Source: an uncultured Eubacteriales bacterium
GTDB lineage: Bacteria > Bacillota > Clostridia > Oscillospirales > Acutalibacteraceae
Length of the DNA: 11,160 nt
Direction: 5' to 3'
Assembly: GCA_900319255.1 (NCBI GenBank)
Contig: ONNU01000325.1
Location: forward strand, 1-11,160
The notes beneath the pieces are model-generated. The model saw only the letters and a program-made list of their open reading frames with translations, was not told the origin of the DNA and searched no databases. How positions within the stretch are numbered: the first letter of the stretch is position 1; the number at the start of each line of letters is the position of its first letter. Shown piece after piece: positions 5,515-11,160 of this stretch. The position numbers were made by a program, and so were the translations under genes.

Positions 5515-5549
5515 AACCCCTCCGGATTTATTGGAGGGGTTGTTTTTGT
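5515..5549. terminator. Strong bidirectional terminator
   Basis: AACCCCTCC (5515-5523) pairs perfectly with GGAGGGGTT (5533-5541) around a 9-nt loop. On the plus strand TGTTTTTGTT follows; on the minus strand the stem ends in GGTTTTCTTTG. It sits between two converging genes and can end transcription of the kinase-like gene from the left and of the 1445-aa gene from the right, 150 bp beyond the latter's stop codon. Confidence 0.85.
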
Positions 5550-5661
5550 TCTATTGCGCATTGAGCAGAAAACCAAAAAACTGACAGAAGCCGGGATGTA
5601 AAGAAAGAAGCAATTCTCCACATCTCATTATTAGTTTTTCAGTTTTCAGTATTTATTTTTG

Positions 5662-5687
5662 GGCGGGCGTGATTTCACACACCCGCC
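5662..5687. repeat. GC-rich hairpin next to the stop codon of the large gene
   Basis: GGCGGGCGTG (5662-5671) pairs with CACACCCGCC (5678-5687), with one C-A mismatch. It lies 7 bp after the minus-strand stop codon, the right place for a terminator, but on that strand it is followed by an A-rich stretch (CAAAAATAAATAC) and not by Ts. It may stabilise the 3' end of the mRNA. Confidence 0.45.
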
Positions 5688-5694
5688 TGATTAT

Positions 5695-8600
5695 TTATAC
5701 CTTCTGGTTCATAACAAGCATCTGCAAACGGTTTTCGATATTTGCAAAGCTTACGTCAGGATCGTAGTCCAGGGGTAATAATTCAATATCCGGGAACATC
5801 TCCTTCAGCCTCTTGCTTACGCCTCTTCCGATAACGTGATTGGGTAAGCATCCGAAGGGCTGCAGTATTACGAAATTCTTGCAGCCGTGCTTTGCATGAT
5901 GTATGATCTCTGCCGGTATCAGTATGCCCTCACCGGTGTCAAAGGTGTGATGGATGATAGGATCGCTGTCAACTGAAAGATCATCCATAAGCACACTCTT
6001 TTCGTGAAGCGGCTCTTTTCTTGCAAGGAAGTCGATGTATTTATGCGTCATATTGAAGAATATATTCGCAGCCTTTGACCAGAATTTGGTGTTGCGGTCT
6101 CTTTTTACCCCGAACTCCTTGATCTGCTTGCGCTGACAGAAATATGATTTCTGGATAACATCGGTCATTTTGGCTTCGATGATCTCGAAATTGTTATTTT
6201 CAAGATACTGCTCGATATCACCGTTTGCGCCGGGATGGAAATTCAGCAGGTATTCGCCGACGATAAGCACCTTCGGCTTCTGGACTGAATTATCGTATCT
6301 GACCTCTCTCATGCATTTCAGGGCTTTTTTGAAGCCTCTTACTGCTCCCACAGCGCCGTGCTTTTCAATGCCGTCGGAAAGATATTCCATGCCCTGCAGG
6401 AACGCCGCGTCTGCGCTGCCCTTTTCAAGCTCATATGGACGTATCTTCCGCAGTATCTCCTCCAGCGTATCTATCATGGGCAGAGCAAGGGTGACATTCA
6501 GAAGAGTCCACATATTTACTCTGAAGCCCGGATGCAGCTGGTGAAGATCCACATCGTCGTTGGTCATTATGGAAACATTCGCATATCCTGCATCGTCAAG
6601 CGCCTTGCGCAGAATGGTTGCGTAATGGGGGAGACGGCAGCAGCCCAGATATTTTGCCATGCCCACAGCGACCTCGTTTTTGTCGTATTTTCCGCTTTCA
6701 AGAGCGCCGAGGATCTCGCCTATGACTATCTGCGCCGGGAAGCATATATCGTTATGAGTATATTTTTTGCCCAGCCGTATCGCCTCTTCTCTGCCTACCT
6801 CAAGGGGTACAGCCTTTACGCCCTGTGTGCGGAAGGAGGCTGTCATTATCTGGCAGAAGGCATGGGAGCTGTTGGGGATAAGAACGATCTTTTCCTTTTT
6901 CTCTTTCTTTGTATATTTTACAGGATAGGGATCCGGCAGCTCTCTTATTTCTGAGGAAATATTCATCCTGCGCTTTCTTTCGATGGTTTCGATGAATGAG
7001 CGCACTCTGATGCGGAGCGGTCCCTGAGCGTCGCTTTCGTCTACTTTAAGGATAAGGGGAGCCTTGCCGCTGATCTCCTTCATCATGCGCACGACCTCAT
7101 CTGAAAGAACAGCGTCATGTCCGCAGCCGAAGCTTACTATCTGGATATATTCAAGATTCCTGTTATTAGCGGCAACGATGCTGCTGCTGAGGACTCTTGC
7201 GTGGAAATTATTAACGATATCTATTCTTGATTTGCGCAGCTCGACCTTTCCAAGCTCCGGGATACTGTCAGCCGTAAGCACAGGTACGCCCATGTTTACA
7301 AGCATTTCAGGCAGCTCGTGATTTACAAGAGGATCGTTATGATAAGGTCTGCCAGCCATTACGACAGCAAATTTATTTTCCCTTGTAACATCGTCGATAA
7401 GCTTCTGACCTCTTTCTTTAAGCTCTCTGTCAAACTGAGCCTGCGCATTTTCTGCAAATTCAACCGCTTTTTTGCTTATTTCCGGGTCAATTCCGAATTC
7501 CTTCTGCATATACTCGCAGATCTGCTTTTTTCTGTCCTCGACGGAATACCAGTAGAAATAGGGGTTATCGAATTTTACATGGAATTCATTATATGGGTTG
7601 TCGGAATTCTGTATAACGATGGGGTAGCCCTTGACAAGAGCGCAGCGGGAGAAGCTGGTTTTCTCCGGATTTTCGGAGGGCATTACTACTATGATAGGCA
7701 TGAACACCCTGTCAACGCCCATTTTTACAAGCTCCCTGATATGACCGTGGGTCAGCTTTGCAGGGAAGCATTCTGTATCTGAGGGAACGGCATGGATACC
7801 GTTTTCGTAAATATTTCTTGTGCTGATGGGGGAGACCCTGATATCAAAGCCCAGGGATTTCCAGAGCGTGCTCCAGAAGGGCATACCCTCCCAGAAATAA
7901 AGCACTCTCGGCATACCGATGACCACATTCTGCTTTTCAAGAAGCTGCTCATAGGGATATTCCTTGAAGAGAAGCTTTTTCCTGACCTCGAACATATTTA
8001 CAGGCTTATTGCTCTTGTCGTTGAGCTCCTTTATTTTGTCACGGGTCTTGCTGTCCTTGGGATCACCTAAAACCTCACCCTTTTCGCAGCGGTTATTCGT
8101 TACCCAGCTTTCTCCGGTGGAGAAGGTCAGAATAGTTCTGTTGCAGTGGTTTGTGCAGTAGGGGCATGGGGAATTAGCCTCCTGCCTGAAGCTGAAAGCC
8201 TTGAGCTGCTGATATGAAAGGAATGTCTTTTTGAATTCCGGCTTCTGAGCCTCCTCCATTGCGGTAAGCGCAGAGCCGATAGCACCCATCAGTCCCGGAT
8301 ACGGCGCGCGGATAACATTTCTGCCCGCATACTGCTCCATTGCCCGGAGCACAGCGTCATTACGGAAGGTTCCCCCCTGAACAACGATCTTATTTCCGAG
8401 AGAATCAATATTGGGAACACGGATAACCTTTGTAAATACATTCTCGATAATAGAGCGGCAAAGACCTGCCATGATATCATCGGGCTGTTTGCCGTTGCGC
8501 TGTTCTGTGATGATGGAGCTGTTCATAAATACCGTACAGCGGCTGCCCAGCTTGGCGGGAGTATCAGACTGGAATGCGCGCTTTGCGATATCGTTGGTTT

Positions 8601-10032
8601 CTATATTAAGTGTCTGAGCAAAATTTTCAAGGAACGACCCGCAGCCTGAGGAGCAGGCTTCATTTACAACGATATTTGTGATAATGCCGTTTTCCAGCCA
8701 GATAGCCTTCATATCCTGTCCGCCGATATCAAGGATAAAGCTTGGATTATCCACAAATTTAGCTGCTGCCATTGAATGGGCAACGGTCTCCACGATATGA
8801 GCCTCAGTCCTGAAAGCTTTGGAGAAAAGGAATTCACCGTAGCCTGTGGAAGCGGCAGCAACGATTTCTAATTTTGCGCCTGCCTTTTTGTATTTGTCAT
8901 ACATCGCAAGCAAAGCCTTCTTTGCCACATTAAGAGGATTGCCCTCATTTGATGAATAGAAGGAGTCAATGATCTCCTCTTTTTCATTCATCAGGACAAG
9001 CTTTGTTGTGGTGCTGCCTGCATCAATGCCGAGATAAGCCTTGACGGTCTCACCGCTTTTCGGCGTATAGCAGGGGGCTTCCATATGGGGGTTTCTTTTC
9101 AGGAAGTCGTTATATTCTTCTTCATTTTCAAAATAAAGCATACCTGATTCATGAGCGCCGCTGTCCTCGTCATTCACGGACTTCATCATTTCAATAAGCT
9201 GATCCACACCGAACATAGCAGATTGTCCGTGTATCTCAGAGATGCTGAGGGCTGCGCCGTATGCCACCATTATTTCAGGATTTTCGGGGATAAGTATATC
9301 CTCCTTTTTCAGATGCAGACGCTCTGCAAAGACCCTGCCAAGTCTCGGATGGAAGGTCAGTGGTCCGCCCTCAAAGGCAACCGGGGGCTTTATCTCAAGA
9401 CCCTGGGAAAGACCGCCTATGGTCTGCTTTGCAATAGCATGATAGCTTGAAAGGGCGATATCCGCCTTTTTTACGCCCTGATTAAGAAGCGCCTGGATAT
9501 CGGTTTTTGCGAAAACACCGCAGCGCCCTGAAATATCATAAACGCTGGTACCCTCTTCGGCAAGAGCGTTCATATTGCAGTCCTCGATATCAAGAACTGC
9601 CGCTACCTCATCAATAAATGCGCCTGTGCCGCCTGCGCAGCTGCCGTTCATCCTCATATCATAGACAACAGGCTCGCCGTTGTCATCCTCACGGAAGAAA
9701 ATGATCTTTGCATCCTGACCGCCCAGCTCGATAGCCGTACCGATGCGGTCATATTTCTTTTTCAGCGCAAGAGAATTTGCGACGACCTCCTGAGTAAAGG
9801 GGACGCCTGTTTTTTCTGCAAGTATTCTCGAGCCTGAGCCTGTCATACAGACCTGAAATTTTCTGCTTCCGACAACAGGTCTTATTTCTTCAAGAAGAGT
9901 GATAATGCTTTTACGCTGCTTGGCAAAATGTCTGATATACTTGTGAAACAGAATTTTGTCATCATCGGTAATAACGATCTTGACTGTTGTGGAACCCACG
10001 TCGATTCCAACCTTAATAATACTGTTTTCCAT
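5695..10032 (-). CDS. Giant fused 2-hydroxyacyl-CoA dehydratase activase/dehydratase-like protein
   Basis: From the ATG at 10032, 6 nt behind AGGAG, the product has 1445 residues; the in-frame start 13 codons upstream lacks such a site. Two BcrAD/BadFG-type ASKHA ATPase modules come first: module 1 with GIDVGSTTVK (9-18), GGQDAK (104-109), C132 in NGSCAGGTG and C171 in GRCGVF; module 2 with GIDAGSTTTK (335-344), GGQDMK (437-442), C460 in NEACSSGCG and C499 in SRCTVF. A CPYCTNHC cluster-like motif follows (623-630). Then two related dehydratase-D/DUF2229-like modules: one around ECFPAKLTHGHI (754-765), one around ICFPAQIVIGEI (1096-1107). Known biochemistry: HgdC-type activators use ATP hydrolysis to push an electron from a [4Fe-4S] cluster into a dehydratase. 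Substrate and partner are unknown; no membrane segment or signal. Single gene, divergent from a TetR regulator that probably controls it. Confidence 0.93.
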   Translation of the reverse strand: MENSIIKVGIDVGSTTVKIVITDDDKILFHKYIRHFAKQRKSIITLLEEIRPVVGSRKFQVCMTGSGSRILAEKTGVPFTQEVVANSLALKKKYDRIGTAIELGGQDAKIIFFREDDNGEPVVYDMRMNGSCAGGTGAFIDEVAAVLDIEDCNMNALAEEGTSVYDISGRCGVFAKTDIQALLNQGVKKADIALSSYHAIAKQTIGGLSQGLEIKPPVAFEGGPLTFHPRLGRVFAERLHLKKEDILIPENPEIMVAYGAALSISEIHGQSAMFGVDQLIEMMKSVNDEDSGAHESGMLYFENEEEYNDFLKRNPHMEAPCYTPKSGETVKAYLGIDAGSTTTKLVLMNEKEEIIDSFYSSNEGNPLNVAKKALLAMYDKYKKAGAKLEIVAAASTGYGEFLFSKAFRTEAHIVETVAHSMAAAKFVDNPSFILDIGGQDMKAIWLENGIITNIVVNEACSSGCGSFLENFAQTLNIETNDIAKRAFQSDTPAKLGSRCTVFMNSSIITEQRNGKQPDDIMAGLCRSIIENVFTKVIRVPNIDSLGNKIVVQGGTFRNDAVLRAMEQYAGRNVIRAPYPGLMGAIGSALTAMEEAQKPEFKKTFLSYQQLKAFSFRQEANSPCPYCTNHCNRTILTFSTGESWVTNNRCEKGEVLGDPKDSKTRDKIKELNDKSNKPVNMFEVRKKLLFKEYPYEQLLEKQNVVIGMPRVLYFWEGMPFWSTLWKSLGFDIRVSPISTRNIYENGIHAVPSDTECFPAKLTHGHIRELVKMGVDRVFMPIIVVMPSENPEKTSFSRCALVKGYPIVIQNSDNPYNEFHVKFDNPYFYWYSVEDRKKQICEYMQKEFGIDPEISKKAVEFAENAQAQFDRELKERGQKLIDDVTRENKFAVVMAGRPYHNDPLVNHELPEMLVNMGVPVLTADSIPELGKVELRKSRIDIVNNFHARVLSSSIVAANNRNLEYIQIVSFGCGHDAVLSDEVVRMMKEISGKAPLILKVDESDAQGPLRIRVRSFIETIERKRRMNISSEIRELPDPYPVKYTKKEKKEKIVLIPNSSHAFCQIMTASFRTQGVKAVPLEVGREEAIRLGKKYTHNDICFPAQIVIGEILGALESGKYDKNEVAVGMAKYLGCCRLPHYATILRKALDDAGYANVSIMTNDDVDLHQLHPGFRVNMWTLLNVTLALPMIDTLEEILRKIRPYELEKGSADAAFLQGMEYLSDGIEKHGAVGAVRGFKKALKCMREVRYDNSVQKPKVLIVGEYLLNFHPGANGDIEQYLENNNFEIIEAKMTDVIQKSYFCQRKQIKEFGVKRDRNTKFWSKAANIFFNMTHKYIDFLARKEPLHEKSVLMDDLSVDSDPIIHHTFDTGEGILIPAEIIHHAKHGCKNFVILQPFGCLPNHVIGRGVSKRLKEMFPDIELLPLDYDPDVSFANIENRLQMLVMNQKV

Positions 10033-10196
10033 TTTTCTCTCCTTCTCAATTATCCGGCAAAAAGCTGTCACAAACTGATTTTGCCGCTGCCCGTAATTTT
10101 TCCGTCGATCACTGACCGGCTGAAAAAAGCAGCGAGCCTTCTTCTTGTATTTAAGCTTTTATTTGCCAGAATATACCATAAACCAACAAAAATCCC

Positions 10197-10225
10197 TTGA
10201 CATTCAATTATAAACACACTACAAT
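10197..10225 (+). promoter_or_regulatory. Promoter of the tetR-family gene
   Basis: TTGACA (10197-10202) and TACAAT (10220-10225) are separated by 17 bp: a perfect -35 and a -10 with one mismatch. Transcription should begin near 10232 and leave a leader of about 90 nt. The start point lies within the first ATAATCAAC-type palindrome, the place for an autorepressor to bind. Confidence 0.75.
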
Positions 10226-10234
10226 AATAATCAA
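10207..10234 (-). promoter_or_regulatory. Promoter of the 1445-aa gene
   Basis: On the minus strand TTGATT (10234-10229) and TATAAT (10212-10207) are separated by 16 bp. The -10 is a perfect match. The promoter lies over the plus-strand tetR promoter in the opposite direction, so RNA polymerase could use only one at a time. Its -35 box falls in an operator half-site. Predicted leader length is about 168 nt (start near 10200), in which I see no recognised riboswitch. Confidence 0.6.
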
Positions 10235-10311
10235 CGGCTGTTAATTATTCAATAGTCGATTATTAGTTATGGTTGCATAATCAACGCATTCGGGCAAAAG
10301 TTGATTATTAT
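10224..10311. promoter_or_regulatory. Multiple operator half-sites of the TetR-family regulator
   Basis: ATAATAATCAAC (10224-10235) and its exact reverse complement GTTGATTATTAT (10300-10311) bracket the region. Between them are GTTAATTATTC (10240-10250), GTCGATTATTAG (10255-10266) and ATAATCAACG (10277-10286), the last repeated exactly from 10227-10236 at a distance of 50 bp. The closest pair, ATAATCAAC (10227-10235) and GTTAATTAT (10240-10248), forms a palindrome with a 4-bp centre and one mismatch, typical of a TetR operator. It covers the tetR transcription start and the -35 of the divergent promoter. The last half-site lies just before the tetR ribosome binding site. Binding is inferred. 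Confidence 0.6.
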
Positions 10312-10322
10312 ATGAGGTAAGC

Positions 10323-10898
10323 ATGGAAAGAAAGACAGATCTGAGGGTAATCAAGACGAAAAAACGCATAAAACAGGTATTTATGGAGCTTCTCGAGAAG
10401 AAAGAGCTGAAGAAAATAACGGTCACAGAGCTTGCAAAAACAGCCGAGATCAACAAAGGCACCTTTTATCTTCATTATAAAGACATATACGAGCTGTACG
10501 CCGAGGTCATCCGGGAGCGTATAGACGAATGCGTGACAGGGATAAGCTTCATTTCTGAATTCTTTGATGCGCCGGAGGCATTTATATTTCATCTGTACCA
10601 GGCTGCCCGTGATGAAAGCTCAGGCATCTGCATGAACGTTCTTAGAGCCGGAAGCGCAGAGAACGATACAAACAGCGGAATGATGATCCCCAAGCTCATA
10701 GGTAACGCGCTTAAGGAGCGGATATATTCACTTGATAGGATCCCCCGCACCGAAGAAAACGACATCCGGCTTGATTACATAATTTTCAATCTGTATTTTT
10801 TCCTCCGCAGCGAATTATCCGAAAAGAAATACGAGATACTTTCCGAAATGATAGTATCTGACATCAGAAGCACATTTGGAGCGCCGCCGGCTAACTGA
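10323..10898 (+). CDS. TetR/AcrR-family transcriptional regulator
   Basis: A protein of 191 residues, the usual length for the family. The N-terminal DNA-binding domain covers about 7-65: a first helix RVIKTKKRIKQVFMELLEKK (8-27), then ITVTELAKTAEINKGTFYLH (32-51), the helix-turn-helix with the characteristic GTFYLHYKD ending, and YELYAEVI. The remaining 120 residues are helical and divergent, as expected for the ligand-binding and dimer domain; the ligand cannot be told. The ATG at 10323 follows GAGG (10314-10317) by 5 nt. It is transcribed divergently from the large activase gene, with overlapping promoters and several copies of a palindromic site in between, so it probably represses both itself and its neighbour until an effector, perhaps an acyl-CoA or related metabolite, binds. 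The effector is a guess. Confidence 0.93.
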   Translation: MERKTDLRVIKTKKRIKQVFMELLEKKELKKITVTELAKTAEINKGTFYLHYKDIYELYAEVIRERIDECVTGISFISEFFDAPEAFIFHLYQAARDESSGICMNVLRAGSAENDTNSGMMIPKLIGNALKERIYSLDRIPRTEENDIRLDYIIFNLYFFLRSELSEKKYEILSEMIVSDIRSTFGAPPAN

Positions 10899-10907
10899 AA
10901 ACTTAAA
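10894..10907. repeat. Two heptamers at the 3' end of the tetR-family gene
   Basis: ACTGAAA and ACTTAAA are adjacent, the first containing the TGA stop codon (10896-10898). Two units alone would be chance-level, but the position just after a gene end matches the other heptamer arrays here, and the minus strand of 5633-5650 also reads ACTGAAAACTGAAA. Confidence 0.35.
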
Positions 10908-11119
10908 AATTTTAGTGAACGTCATCATTATTTTTGCTTTACTCAATCATGCTTGCAGAATTATAGCCAAGAAAATTTTTGTCAGTTACTTCAGCATTAA
11001 AAATCCGGATCACTGAGGGATAAATTCTGGATTGTCACTATTTCATATATCCGCGCGTTGGGCAGGAGCCAAAAACACAGTAAACCTTCCCATGTGGAGC
11101 GAACTCGGGGGGGATAAAT
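10908..11119. other. Non-coding stretch after the tetR-family gene
   Basis: No credible open frame with a ribosome binding site is seen. The AT-rich palindrome CTAAAATTTTTAAG (minus strand of 10901-10914) directly follows the gene but has no GC stem, so I cannot name a terminator for tetR with confidence. AATCC (11001-11005) and GGATT (11030-11034) make only a weak hairpin. A run of seven Gs lies at 11107-11113. Confidence 0.5.
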
Positions 11120-11160
11120 GGAATCTGCTGTTACACCTTCATGCTCTCAGTCATACATTA
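11120..11160. repeat. Dispersed repeat, copy 2, cut by the window end
   Basis: It starts GGAATCTGCTGTTACACC and ends AGTCATACATTA at the last base of the window. It aligns with 5307-5349 in the same orientation. The element may continue beyond the window, so its full length and any associated gene are unknown. Confidence 0.5.

Noticed and set aside
6170..9450. Many plus-strand open frames within the large minus-strand gene
   Set aside because: The minus-strand frame is continuous over 1445 codons with conserved cysteine and nucleotide-binding motifs; the opposite frames have no recognisable domains or ribosome binding sites.

Overview
The window looks like chromosomal DNA from a Gram-positive anaerobe of the Clostridia, most likely a Ruminococcus-like member of the Oscillospiraceae. 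Grounds: strong purine-rich Shine-Dalgarno sites, a short-signal lipoprotein, a YerC-type TrpR-like regulator, a giant BcrAD/BadFG-type activase protein, and intergenic spaces full of GC-rich hairpin repeats and 7-bp tandem arrays. The genus is an inference from gene content and repeat style. I see no tRNA, rRNA, CRISPR, transposase or phage gene.

Layout. 1-366: non-coding, with two exact copies of a 26-nt GC-rich hairpin and a sigma-A-like promoter. 373-2337: a tight plus-strand operon of yerC (TrpR-like regulator), a YqeM-like SAM methyltransferase and hslO (Hsp33 redox chaperone), with overlapping gene ends. 2338-2881: a composite repeat region of stacked hairpins, an eight-unit heptamer array and a bidirectional terminator. 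2882-4292: two minus-strand genes, an unrecognised 285-aa protein and a small lipoprotein with a C-terminal array of 11-residue repeats. 4513-5247: a plus-strand promoter, a 5' leader hairpin and a cytidylate-kinase-like ATPase. 5248-5694: non-coding, with heptamers, a dispersed repeat and a strong bidirectional terminator. 5695-10032: a single minus-strand gene for a 1445-residue fused 2-hydroxyacyl-CoA dehydratase activator/dehydratase-like protein. 10323-10898: a divergent TetR-family regulator. 10899-11160: non-coding, ending in a second copy of the dispersed repeat.

The most coherent functional unit is the right-hand divergent pair. The 1445-aa protein carries two ATPase modules, each with a cysteine pair suited to an iron-sulfur cluster, followed by two repeated dehydratase-D-like modules. 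It therefore seems to join in one chain what classical systems split between an ATP-driven electron donor and its target. The intergenic region with the TetR gene has two good promoters lying over the same 40 bp in opposite directions, embedded in several copies of an ATAATCAAC-type half-site. This suggests one regulator controls both itself and the large enzyme. No dedicated substrate-pathway genes lie in the window, so the substrate cannot be read from context.
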